Assembly: GCF_905475395.1 (NCBI RefSeq)
Contig: NC_058337.1
Span: 92,684,368-92,748,367, forward strand
Length of the DNA: 64,000 bases
DNA from: Chrysoperla carnea
Taxonomy: Eukaryota > Arthropoda > Insecta > Neuroptera > Chrysopidae
Direction of reading: 5' to 3'
Shown: in pieces, positions 48,542-60,594 of the stretch
Numbering within the stretch: the stretch's first letter is position 1
Layout of the letters: every line of letters begins with the position of its first letter
Program-made: the position numbers and the translations under genes
Notes under the pieces: model-generated
What the model was told of the DNA's origin: nothing
Database searches by the model: none
Seen by the model: the letters and a program-made list of their open reading frames with translations, nothing else

Positions 48542-49189
48542 ATTAAAAAAGTGAGTAAACGTTAGTGACCTTTGTGAGATTCAAAAGCAAGGCTGTTAAG
48601 AATATACACACGTGAAACTTACAAAACTTTTATTGATTAATAACCCTAGTTTATTTATAAAAAATTAAATCAACCGATATATAAAGTGACAGTTAGCTTC
48701 TTTATTCCTTAGTTATCGAATTCATGAACGATGTAAATTCACGATCAATTTTACTAATAGTACGATTGTGTAACGAAATTCACGAGCACCTAATTCTTTG
48801 TATGATTTACTCAATGCTTGTTATAAGCAAAATAATAATAATTACTACATCTTATGATAAACGTCAAAAATTCTACATTTACTATTAATTACTACTAAAT
48901 AAAATTAGTATATCATCCTTGATACGAACTGGTTGATTCTGAGCTCTTTAAAGAAAAATTAAAAAAATTAATCGAAAAGTGGTTTCATGCGAGAAAACTA
49001 TTAAGTGTCTCTTGTCTCTAATCACATTCTATCATATATCGGCCTTCTTTCTCCTAAAATGAAACAGTATACTTCTACATATTACATACAACGCCCAAAA
49101 TTTAAAATTCCATTTACGAGTAAATAAATTTTCTGTTACATATTATCTAGATCTACTATCCAGTTTTAGTTATTTTCAGTTATAGTACA
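48542..49189. other. AT-rich DNA with no gene seen
   Basis: No exon or repeat recognised beyond the candidate splice donor at its left edge. Confidence 0.4.
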
Positions 49190-49691
49190 AGAGACGGTAT
49201 CAGGTCGAACTTCATCCATCTGATAACCAGACGAGACATATTTTATATGATATTATATTGATTTATAAACTCGTCTATAATAGTTTTTCAATTCAAAAGT
49301 ATTAATGGCTATTCTTAATTAAATTAATTTAAATCAATTTTTTACATAAACGGTTTTTTGCAGGCAAGCCTATACCATTTTTTTAATTAAATTATCTTTC
49401 AATTGGTTAACAGAATGGTGTTGATCTATCGAAAGCCAATATAGGTAACTATAACGATCTAATAACCAATCGAAATTGGCATCAGAAGAAAAATTTATTA
49501 CGACAATAATGGTATAGGCTTGCCAGCAAAAACCATTGATGGAAAACATCGATTAAAATAAATTTAATTAAAAGTAGCCATGAACACTTTTCGATAGAAA
49601 AACTATGCGTGTTTATAAATCAATGAAACTTCATAAAAGAAATGCCTCATCCGGTTATCAGATGGGTGAAGATCGACCCTAAACCTTCTCT
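49190..49691. mobile_element. Fold-back MITE with arms of about 190 bases
   Basis: The left arm 49190-49386 (AGAGACGGTATCAGGTCGAA .. GGCAAGCCTATACCATT) pairs imperfectly with the right arm 49507-49691 (AATGGTATAGGCTTGCC .. GGGTCGACCCTAAACCTTCTCT region), with a central unique part of about 120 bases. Shared blocks include CCATCTGATAACC, TGATTTATAAAC and TTTTAATTAAATT. No coding content and no clear target-site duplication. Just outside the right end is a 17-base hairpin, ATGGTCTTTGAGACCAT. Confidence 0.8.
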
Positions 49692-51129
49692 AAATGGTCT
49701 TTGAGACCATTACCTGTTAGAACATATAACACTTTACATTTTATAACTAATCCTTAATTTATTGTTGAAGAAATACACCCGGTATATAAAAAGATATTCG
49801 TAATCCAAAAATATATGTATTTACATAAATTTATAGTTTTTACAGTAATGAAAATGACACAATCATGGTTTTTCATCTTTGTTTAACTGTATATAAAATA
49901 GATAATAATAATACATACGATAAAATGAATTCATTTTTCTTTTTTAATGTTTATAACATTTTGTGTACACGACAGACGTAGATAGTTAGTTAGAAAGAAG
50001 ATTCTTGGTTAGTTGGGTGTAGATTTCAATGTCAGAATGCTTAACTACAACATGTAGGTCTAGAAAGAACATATAGAATATTAGTCTACTTTTAAGTCTT
50101 ATGTATTATGTATATATAATACCGAAACATGTACAGGGTGGGAAGAGAAATGTGTGATTCTGAAAACGTTGTAAAACAAAAACTGATGAATTAAAAAAAA
50201 ATTTTTTTTACATCTTTAAGTACTTAAAAATATATTTAAGACAATTATTCAATGGTTTTTTCAAATGAATAAAAATTTGTAATATAAGACCAAGCAATTA
50301 AGTTATTTATTATTAGTTCATTTTCGTTAAATTCTGAAACAAGAAATTTGTCAACGTAAAGCAATTTGCTAGTTTCAGAATTTGACGAAATGATTTCCTA
50401 TTTTGCCCAGACTGTATACAAACATGAAATTATGGAAAGATAATGGCCAAAATATGTAGTTCCAAGTATTATTTTAGTTATGTATAAAATATATATCTGT
50501 GAGGATACGGGTCCGGAAAATTCTTTTCAAAGTACATGGCTTGCAGAATGTATTGCGTTCAGTAAATTTATCAAATTATTCATCAGTTTCCGCATTTTAA
50601 CGTCCTATTGTCCATTCCGTTCTTTTAAAACTTCAAATTTTGGTGGTAGGTTATCCTACTACAGTTCCTTCCACTCGTGTTACTCGTTCGGATCTTGCAC
50701 AGTTAGATCGACTAATTTATAACTTGTTAAATATTAGTTTAAAAACACAATTTAAAAGTTACTTAAAAATACTTTTTATATAATTTTCTATATAAATGAT
50801 AATAGATGCTATTGTGTAAAAATTAGGAAAAATCAATTGGTTTTTGTTCCACAGCGCTTTCAAATCGCACACCTTGTATATGTATATAGGTGTAGATAAG
50901 GCTGGGTATTGTATAATTTTGCTCATAAAAACTGAGTAACTATGAATAAAAAATTAAATACATATGTGTAGTTTTAAGAAAATGCTTGGCTTAAAAAATA
51001 ATTTTCGAGAATAACTGTTTTCAGACCTATAATGCTGGCAAACCGTAAGGATGAGAAATGTTATGACTAAATGTTATGACAAACCTACTCTCGAAAAATT
51101 TTGTTTATTTTTCTTGAAAATAAGTTAAA
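49692..51129. other. AT-rich DNA with a GC-richer patch near 50490-50720
   Basis: The patch 50490-50720 is open over 80 codons on the plus strand, and fragments of other frames are also open, which suggests former coding or repeat sequence. No motif could be assigned. Motifs ACAGGGTGGG (50137) and CACACCTTGTATATG (50868) resemble paired ends of an insect repeat in opposite orientation, about 750 bases apart. Confidence 0.3.
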
Positions 51130-51688
51130 ACAAGTGAAAACAAACAATTGACTGAGTTAATTGTTGAAATACCATGTATAGTCAGTGTTGATTTCTTTAT
51201 CACATTACACATACAAACATGTGACACATACATAACTGATAATCAAGTATAGTACATATTATAAAATTTCCGCCTAATTGGCGCAATCACGGGTAAACAG
51301 TGATGTTTACGAAAAAATGTTTCAAACAAAAGTTGTTTAATTTTTGATAAGGAACATTTTTTACATTTAAACTTTTGTTCTATCTCTTACGGTTTACAAG
51401 ATGGGTCCTACGGACCCAAGACCCAATTGACCTATGATGCTCATTTACGAACTTGACCTCACTTTTTACGTCCTGAGTACGCTATAAAATTTCAGCTCGA
51501 TATCTTTTTTCGTTTTTGAGTTATCGTGTCCACAGACGGACGGACGGACGGACAACCGGAAATGGACTAATTAGGTGATTTTATGAACACCTATGACAAA
51601 ATATTTTTCCTAGCATCATTATTTTTAAGCGTTACAAACTTGGGACTAAACTTAATATACTATGCATATTTCATATATACATGGTATA
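51130..51688 (+). repeat. Dispersed repeat family A, copy 3 (full length)
   Basis: Starts ACAAGTGAAAACAAACAA and ends TATATACATGGTATA. This copy is the tidiest of the five: early ACCATGTATAG, GGTAAACAGTGATGTTTACG (itself a hairpin), TTACAAGATGGGTCCTACGG, GGACGGACGGACGGAC tract and a terminal frame beginning MNTYDKIFFLASLFLSVTNL. That frame runs on past the repeat edge to 51831 by chance. Confidence 0.85.
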
Positions 51689-52857
51689 AAAAGTTTCTGT
51701 ATGAGTTTTTGGGGCTAGATATTCGCTTTTTAGGCAAAATTGATACTTCTAGATTAAAAATTTTTCTTTTTAATCTTCTTAATAACCATCGCACTGAAAT
51801 TTGTCTCATATCATTCGAAAACTTCAACTAACTTTTTTTAAGCCTTTATGTTGTAAACAAATTTTATATCACTCTTTTTGTTTTTAGAATATGTCAAAAC
51901 AATACCCTTTTTCCATGTTTTAGACATTTTTTCGTCTAAGCGGCGGCATTTTGTAAAAAATAGGTCTCATCATGGTTTTCTACAGTTGCTATTCAAAAGC
52001 TATGCAAAATTGCAATTTTTTTTGTGATCTTCAAATAATGAGCTTTTTCTTACGTTATTTTTTCATGAACTTTTGAGGTTTAATTTTCATTGCACAAAAC
52101 CATTTACTAAAAAATTCGGTCAATGATTTACCCTCACTATTTATATAAACACGAAAATATACTAATGCCACAAATACAAGGTACAACACGAAAACTTAAG
52201 AGGGTAGGTTTTGGTTTAAAAGCACACTCGTATCTCATTCGGACATAGAAAAATAATTGAAACTGGTTCATTTTTTTTATATTTGATATATCTACCTTCA
52301 ACCCCTTGTATATGGTTTGTGAGAAATGAGATTCATTTAAGTAAATGACTATCATGGTTTTTTGTTGGTAACATTCTCATATAACCACTATATAATGCTA
52401 TGAAATGTCACAAACTAATATTAACTTTCATACTAAATGATTACAGTATTTTTAACATTTACATTTTATTAGAACTCTGTATATATTAAATTTAAATATA
52501 AGAAAATTATATGTCCTTTGTAAGCAATTTAGATTATGATTTTTAGAGTTTTAATAAAGAAAAAAATGCAATACATCTAAAAATAGAAGAGGGCACCTTT
52601 AAAGTTAAAAAAATTGTCTAGGAAAAAGAGTTATAATAAAGATGCAGAAAAAAAGAATAAACAACTGCAAAATGCCAATTTTCACAGACTCTTCGAGTTG
52701 TGAGACCATGAGTTAATATATTTAAAACTTTAATTGTAGATCGACAATTACTATTCAAATTTTTTGTCGATAAAACAACGTATATCTTTCAGGATTTGTA
52801 TTATTCGAAAGGTATTATAGAACGATTATCGTATCATTCAAACTTGAAACGTACAAT
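51689..52857. other. AT-rich DNA with no gene seen
   Basis: No coding sequence recognised; the 72-codon frame at 52137-52355 has no motif. Confidence 0.4.
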
Positions 52858-53311
52858 TTAATTTTTTGATTTTGGAATTTCGATTTGTGCGTTTTTTAAC
52901 GATTTGTATTTGTCTGTCGTATATGTTAAACGAAAGTCGATGACAACACAAACTTGCATATTTTTAAGTATTGTGTTGCCATTTAGTTCCTTTAACACGT
53001 CACCGAGCAAAAAAAAATTCATTTCAAGGGCAATGAAAGATAGAAATAAGCAGGCGACGTCTATGATTAAATATGATGGCAAAAATTGCCATACGAGCGA
53101 GACATGTTACCCGGTTGCTTTAATTGCTCGGGATAGTAAACCTTATCAAAATGGGCAATTTTTGAAGGAAGCCTGGTTAGCATTCGCACCCCCACTTTTT
53201 GATGATTTCGATATTAAAGATAAGATAATTCAGCGCATCAAAGATAATTCTCTATCTGCAAACACAATAAAAGAAAAAATCTTAAAACTGGCCAGAAATG
53301 TAACAGATTAA
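52858..53311 (+). pseudogene. hAT-type (BED/ZBED5-GTF2IRD2-like) transposase fragment
   Basis: The frame at 52904-53311 contains PVALIARDSKPYQNGQFLKE followed by DKIIQRIKDNSLSANTIKEK and ILKLARNV. This matches the segment after the BED finger in hAT-derived proteins (S..VA..IA..kKPy.dGeFiKec .. i..ipLS.nTi..r...la.nv). The region before it, where the BED zinc finger should be, is scrambled and its cysteines and histidines are not in one frame. The protein stops directly after ARNVTD, without the RNase H-like catalytic core or dimerisation domain. It is a short dead fragment. Confidence 0.7.
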
Positions 53312-56300
53312 CAAAAATTTCCATTAACTTCCGCCCTTTTATATTGCTAGGTCTTGAGGGAAGCATTAACGTCACTAAATCTGCATAATTTGTAAATAAA
53401 TACCTATTTTATTTTGTAAATTACTTCAACCACAAAAAATTCAAACCGACCAAATAATATTTATGACATAAAGACTTACGATTATATTTTTCACAGAAAC
53501 ATAAAAGCCAATGCTCACCTGAAACAAAAATATAAATTGTAAATTACAAAGAACGACAAAAAAAAGTCAGTTTATTCAATAGCCATACAATTTTTATAAA
53601 GGTATTTTCTCTTACACATAAATTTAATGTATTCATAGGCAAAATACCCGTTGAAAAATTAATTGCATCCAAGTGCAACATCCGTCATTGTTCGTTTTCA
53701 CACAACTGTTATCCTCCGTGTTTGCTGACAATACTATGTTAAAATGTAACTGCATAGTTTGTAATTACTCTGACTTAAGGAAATATGCAAGGATTGAATA
53801 ATACTAGGGATTTCAATAAAACTTTGCAAATACATTTTTTGATTAACAAAGTTTCCAAAAATCACAAAAAATTCCTAGGTCATCGAGCTTTTTATTATTA
53901 TTTTATCGTTCAATGTTGGCAGAAAAAATGGTGAATCATATAGGTTATCCTTTCAATTGGATATTTCTATATCGAAAAATCTAGAGAGTGTGATAAAAAA
54001 CTAAAATATTTAGTAGTTTATAATAATACCAAAAAAATATAAGGTTGTAGATGATTTAAAAACAAAATTTTAATTTAACTATGAGTTCATCGAAGATCCA
54101 TATCATTTGATGAACAGAGACGAATATAGTTAGAGTATTGATGATGGAAGAGAGATATCTATATTATGAAATTTATAAGCATCACTTGCACACGATATAT
54201 TATATATTTTTGTAGTTGCGTGGTATTGTAAAGCTAAAAATAACACATTATTTGATTACAAAGCATGTTTTTGGTTTATATGTCTGTACCGTGCAATAAA
54301 CCAAAACGTTTTTACAACACTGTAGGGAAACAAACACCTTCATTAAAATTTCATTAATATCTTTCATGAAAAATTCCAATTTTTAGATACTTTTGGTTCA
54401 TGGAAGAGCATCGCACATCGCATCAAACAAAATATATTTTTAAACACATGTCATATAAAATGACAAAGTTTGTAGGTATGTAATATATGCATAGCACATA
54501 TTCTTGGCAAGTATTTTTTATTCTCCGAAAAGTTTCCTCTAAAAAGAAGGAGTTTTAGAGCATTGAAAGCCCAAAACTAATTCTACGTGAAAAACTCACA
54601 ATTATGTTAAAAACTATTAAAATTATTTATTCATATTATAATGTGGAGAGAAATTTTAATATAAAAGTTTCTTTAATTTAAGAAGTTTTAATTCTTTTGT
54701 TCAAATTCTAGATATTTAAATTTGTTCATTCAACTGCACTAAAAGCTTCTGAAGTTGGCAAGCTTCTACGAATATTCCTGTAGAAAAATATCATTGTTAA
54801 GATCACCTTCATGAAAAATAAATAAGTATCCTTGGAATTAAATCGTTTTAAGCCACCAAAATCTTAAAAGGTTTTGATTCCATTTTTGAACAGTAATTAC
54901 CTTTTAGAATAAAACAAATTTTTTAATAAAATACAATCTTAAGTAGAAAATTAACCGAAACAAACATTTTAAGCTTTCAAACTCTTATAAGTTTTGGATT
55001 AAAATTTTTGAATCCTATTATTTACTTTTCTTTCTCTTTAAATTATTTTCATAAATTCATGTCGACTCTTATTAGAAATACAACTGAAAATAAAAAACAA
55101 AGTAACTAAATTTATTACGTTAAAAATTTACGACTTGTCAAGTGTTGCATAGTAGTTAAAAAGTACATTCTAACACAAATCAACAAGAAAAACAGAAATG
55201 CACAAGAAACAAGAAAAACATGGCATGATATTCCATAGATATAAATGCAATTTTTCTTTTAATTTGGAAACACAGGGTGCCCAGTATTTAACACCCATGT
55301 CGCAATTCTTTTTTAGAATATGAAATTTTGAAAAGAAAATTTAGAATTTAATAATTTTTAATGTATCATCTCAGCAGATACGCCATCTAATATTTGATCT
55401 TCAAAGACGTTCGCAAAAAGTGTATATATGCATACACATTAATGCCCTTTATAAGCAGGCAGATCCTTTTTATGGTGTTGAATTTATAGATTTTAGTTGT
55501 TAAAATGTGAAATGAGTTGTTGAAATATTTTTAAAGGTATGGTTAATTATATAAGAAGACTAATTTTCTTAAGATTAATTTGAATAACTACTATAAAGAA
55601 AATTATAACAAGCGGTATGGGTTTTTCATTAAACGTGATGAAATGAAAATAATTTGATATTTATTTCTTCTAAGTGACTTTCTCTACATCTTTATTCATC
55701 AATATTTCAAAAACCATGGTATATTTCGAAAATTTTACTCTTTTAATTTTCGTCTAATTTTCCCAAGATCCAATAGGATTCAACCTCAAAATTTGAAACG
55801 TAAGTCTCAAATATTTTCATACACTCATTTTTTTTTTTGGAACGTGCTTAAGAAACAAGAAATTTTTAAAATCTCTTATAAGTATATTTTGAAAATTATG
55901 GTAATTTTAAATGTCGAAAAAATTATTCGACTAATCACTCTCCTTAAAATTTTCTCGTTTAGATACTAGAAATATACCTGCTGCAAATTTAAGGCTGCAA
56001 ACCTGCTGCAAATGTAAGGTTTGTCTAACCGTGGGCGCAGATTCGTTTAAACAAACTTCTTTAAAAAAATAAGGTACTTTTGACATTTAACTGAGTTGAA
56101 CACGAGTTGAACTTATTTTAAAATATGTAACAAAAAAAAAAAAACGAGGGTGGAGTAGTGAAAATTCATCCTAGGTACATAGATAATACATAAAAGTTTT
56201 TCTCAACAATATTACACCAAAGAAAGCGCATCTATTTACTGCATTGTGTATTTACACCAGCTAGGAATAGACATTAGATTTTAGAAATGGTTATAATTAA

Positions 56301-56576
56301 GCTCTAAGTTATATTTAAATGCAACTGCATATTTTAAAACTCATAAGAGACGGATCTAAAAGTTTTGCATCGATCCTACGCTCTAATACTTAGTAGTTAA
56401 AAATATATTTGTAAATATTTTGAATGGATAAAGTCCTCGTATTATCCTCCTCCATAAACAAGTCTTCTCTACGCTCTAATTGCTTATATACAAAGTGGGG
56501 AACGATGCGTTAAAGATACCAAAAAGATTATAATTTAAATTTTATTTCAATCGGATTAAAATTTTGAACTTGCATT
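53312..56576. other. AT-rich DNA with no gene seen
   Basis: No gene recognised. A small direct duplication, CCTGCTGCAAATTTAAGG then CCTGCTGCAAATGTAAGG, lies at about 55977-56024. Confidence 0.4.
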
Positions 56577-56588
56577 TAGTTTTGAAAT

Positions 56589-56858
56589 AGTGGTGAAGAG
56601 GAGGAGACAATGTCTCATCTTCTCTGTCACTGCCCAGCTCTTGTCATGAGGAGATTGACTTACTTGAGCCAGCTTCTCTTCGACGACCTTTCCGACCTAA
56701 AATCGATCAACGTCATAGCCCTCCTGCTGTTCTTAAACAGCTCCAAATGGTTCATGGAGTAGTGGCCGGGGGTGGGTCAACCCTTTTACGGTATCACAAC
56801 GGACCCTATGGTCTAAGTGTGTCCCACCCTAGGACAGCCACTCTAACCTTACCTAACC
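56589..56858 (+). mobile_element. 5'-truncated non-LTR retrotransposon (I/R1/Jockey-type) with perfect 12-bp TSD
   Basis: From 56586 an uninterrupted frame reads SGEEEETMSHLLCHCPALVM, then RRLTYLSQLLFDDLSDLKSI and ends NSSKWFME at a TAG (56760-56762). ETMxHLLCxCPALxxxR is the zinc-knuckle-like tail at the end of ORF2 in I, R1 and Jockey-group LINEs. A GC-rich 3' UTR of about 96 bases follows and ends in CTAACCTTACCTAACC. TAGTTTTGAAAT flanks it exactly (56577-56588 and 56859-56870), proving target-primed insertion with 5' truncation. The open frame and perfect duplication point to a young insertion. Confidence 0.9.
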
Positions 56859-56870
56859 TAGTTTTGAAAT

Positions 56871-58968
56871 GTATCCTATCATCAGATAGCACCTCTACTA
56901 CGAAGATATTTGTAAGATAGTAAAAAGTTTCTTCTTTAGATAATACAGCCATTTTTATTTATCCAAATTGTTATTTATGACAAATTAACGCGTATCAATT
57001 AAAAAACTTTTCATTTGATTGGAAATTTGGAATTTATAAAGCTTCACAGATCGTAACTCCAATAAAACTGACAATCACTCCTACTTTCTATCATGTTTTT
57101 TTTTTTTGACGATGTTATTATTCGATGTAAAATCAAGACTGTGGCAGCCTTGGTTTCCAGACCTGTTTTAAGCAATCTTGAAACAATAATTAATGCCTCG
57201 GTTGCTATTTCCTCTATTAGAGGGAGGTACACAGTATATTGCCATAGATTATACAGTCGTTTACACGTAATTTTTGACAATATTGAAGCATATGTGCAGA
57301 GTAACCCATGTATTTTGAAAGTGACATTATATTTTAAATAATATAAGAGTAGGTCCATGGTTTAGGATTGTTGACTTGTGGTATACAAAATAGTTCGGCT
57401 CTGAATATATGAAATGAACAAACATATGGAAGAGATGTTTTAAGTCTTGTGGTTTGTTGTTTTACTACCATGTACTAACTTTTATTGAATAAATACAGTA
57501 AATAAATCCCATAAGTTATTTTACATCTGATTAGGAACGTTAAGCTCTGCATTTTCACTTTTGAAAATATAACAAAAGCATCACTTGAAACTTTAAATTC
57601 TACAATATTTGATAAAGTCATTTTGCCAAGTTGAAAACTTAATAGACAAGATAATTAAAACAAAAACAAGTTGAACATAAAAATGCATGTATTTCCTTAC
57701 ATTAATGCCAACATACTAATTAAAGGTGTACGAATAAACTGTGATGATAAACAGAGTATGACGATAAATAAGCAGTACACTTCACGAGAGCAGCTTATTT
57801 TCATATCCTACTTATATGTAACAGAAACATGAGGGGTATGCGTATGGAGTTAATTAAGTCTAAAGTTTGCAACGCAAAGGAATAATGATGGTAGAAACAA
57901 AATTTCGGTACATTTTTTATGAAATAATCTGTAAGTCTGAATGAATAAGTAATAATAATATCATTATTTTAAACCCCCGAAAAATGCATTTTTTCTGCTT
58001 GCAACTTTTTCCAAATTAAACCTTTTTTCTTGAAACATGGCTAAGAACACTCTCAATCAATTCCTTTTTTATGTCGAGGATTAAAAACAGTAATCTTACA
58101 TCTATTCAATTACGTAGATTAGTTCACTCAAAATAATAAATTAATATCTTTTACTATTTAAAGCTGCGAAGTGTTCCAAATTCTTAAATATTATAATTTG
58201 AACTCGATAGAAATAATCTACTCGAATCACTAATCGTTTGGAAAGATAAAAAAATTAAAAATTATTCGATACACTGGTTTTTACTCGAAAAACTAATCAG
58301 GTATACCAACATCTACAGTTCATTTGGATAGACAAAAATAAAAGAAGCTCTATCTATAACTTGCACGCATGTGGTGTATAATCTCTGCCAGTAGTTAGTT
58401 GAATTTTTTTCCATCTCATTTGTTAATTCTTATTTAATAGAACAATCATGATTTCTAGTAAAATTTCCCTTGTTAATTTAAAATTTATACATTTATTTTA
58501 TCATTAAATCTATTTATACCTTTGTGACATGCTACAAAACGCAGATATTCACGAATTGTTAGTTTTCAGTACTTTTGAGTCCATTTGTATGTCCCAAACA
58601 TCTTTAACACATGTAATAAGTTTCTAACATCTGTAGTCGAAAACTTAATAATAATAATATATGTGCATGAAATTGTAATAAGGTTTAACATTAAAATTGT
58701 AATAATTTTCAAAATTGATCCTATAAACTAACAATAGTCGGAGTAGTAGTAGCAGACTAACTTTATAGCTGTTTACTGTCTCTTTGAACTTTTCACCGAT
58801 AGCATAAAATAGCGTGATTCGAAAAATATTGGATCCTTTAAGAATGTGAAACATCGTTATGCAAAAAGTTGTACTCCAAATTTTCGAACTTTTTTCAGTT
58901 TTTTGCCTATAACATTTTTTTACAAAACGTAGTTTCAACTCCCCTTAAGGGTCCAAATAACATACCAA
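56871..58968. other. AT-rich DNA; part of an ACAGACAC-type tail near 57970-58075
   Basis: Overlapping frames on both strands at 57044-57358 (82 and 104 codons) are slightly better in composition than chance frames. They are complements of each other and neither matches a family I know. TTGAAACATGGCTAAGAACA at about 58033 is a scrap of the tail class seen at 26.7, 40.6 and 43.0 kb. No gene is supported. Confidence 0.4.
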
Positions 58969-59249
58969 ACAAGTGAAAACAAACAATTGACTGAGTTAAT
59001 TGTTGAAATGTCATGTATAGTCAGTGTTGATTTCTTTATCACATTACACATTCTAACATAGACACATTCTAACATGACGCATACATAACTGATAATCAAG
59101 TATAGTACATATTATAAAATTTCCGCCTAATTGGCGCCCTCACGGGTAAACAGTGATGTTTACGAAAAAATGTTTCAAACAAAAGTTGTTTAATTTTTGA
59201 TAAGGAACATTTTTTACATTTAAACTTTTGTTCTATCTCTTACGGTTTA
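58969..59249 (+). repeat. Dispersed repeat family A, copy 4 (truncated)
   Basis: Starts ACAAGTGAAAACAAACAA and follows copy 3 very closely (shared ATATTATAAAATTTCCGCCT and AAAAATGTTTCAAACAAAAG) until TCTTACGGTTTA, where it breaks off. The second half is missing. It also has a short local duplication, ACACATTCTAACAT twice near 59045. Confidence 0.85.
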
Positions 59250-60594
59250 ATTCATGTTCTATTCAAGTATATCTAAAAATTTTCGCCTTCATTACGTATA
59301 CTCACTGTACCGAAAAATACACGGATTACATATAGTATTGTAATCCGATGCATTTTTTGTGACACTGAGTATACCTAAATCACTAACTTATAAACTATAT
59401 TTTCATTTAAACTTAAAATAAAATTACACTTCGTTGGCAAATTAAAATACAGTTTTTTTTCATCATATAAAGTAATTAAGTCTTTTAATTAAATAACCAA
59501 AAAAACAAGACAAGTATAACAAATTTTTTAAAGGAAAAACAAAAATCGAATAAGTTTTTCATGACCGTTAAATAAAAAAAAAAAGTAGTGTGGCCGTCAC
59601 ACGACTTCTATGTACATACATTCTAAAAAGTTTTTATACAGTTAAGATATATTTTGCTTTTTGGGATTTTTTAAAAACAATAATATTTTACCAGAAAGAT
59701 AAGCAAATTTTCCTCGTTGAAAAGGAGATTTGATTTCAAACGTGTTTGATTTTTTAAAAACCTTTTTAACATTAAACATTTTCTATTATAAGTATTTTGC
59801 ATTTTCATGGAAATTAATTTGTAAGCGGCCATTTTATTACAAATTTTATCTATTTTCAGAAAAATTTGGTATGACAGCTCTTATCGTGACAGAAAGGTCT
59901 ATCACACCGATTTTTAATATTTAAAGCCAATAAAATTTTACCCTAATGCGGATTTTTTTTTTTTAAATTTGGAGTTCCACTTTCGAAATATCTCTGTGTA
60001 GCAGCTCAAAACTTTACCAAAATATTTGTCACAACAGAAAAAACAAATCCTGCAGGAATATTTTTTATGGTCTGGCACACCTAGTCCATATTGCACCTAT
60101 CGTTAAACAGTATATGTGAAATTTTGAAATCCGTGTAAGTGCAGTTTTACTGTCACGGACTCCAGGGCTATTTGCAAAAGTTTAGAAACAGCTAGGAAAA
60201 AATGGCACACATCACACATGGTATACTAGTGAAGACAGGAGTTCAGATTAAATTTTTTAGGTACATATTGCAAACTTTATATGGAGGTAAAACATGTATA
60301 ACACTGGTTATATATTATTTTGACCATGTTTGTGTTTTTATCTACACCCATATCCAGATACAACCAGTAATAAAATCTATTAAAAAAAAACTTTTACACC
60401 CAAATTTTTTTTTCGTTATCTAAGCATAATATCTATTTTATTTTATACTATCCTTTCCTATTACATAGAAAAACTGGATATATAGGTATTATTTTCGATT
60501 TTATTACGTATAAAAAAACAGACGACACTTTCGAAAGTAAAAACAACGAAACGAAAATACATAAATATGTTATATAATACTTTTTATACCATGT
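59250..60594. other. AT-rich DNA with no gene seen
   Basis: No coding sequence recognised; frames at 59730-59924 and 60202-60423 carry no motif. Confidence 0.4.

Noticed and set aside
50480..50722. 80-codon frame in a GC-richer patch
   Set aside because: All three minus frames and the plus frame give plausible-looking but unassignable peptides interrupted by stops; no motif to decide.
57044..57358. Two overlapping frames (82 and 104 codons) on opposite strands
   Set aside because: Each is the complement of the other, with no known motif or splice context; chance or old repeat.
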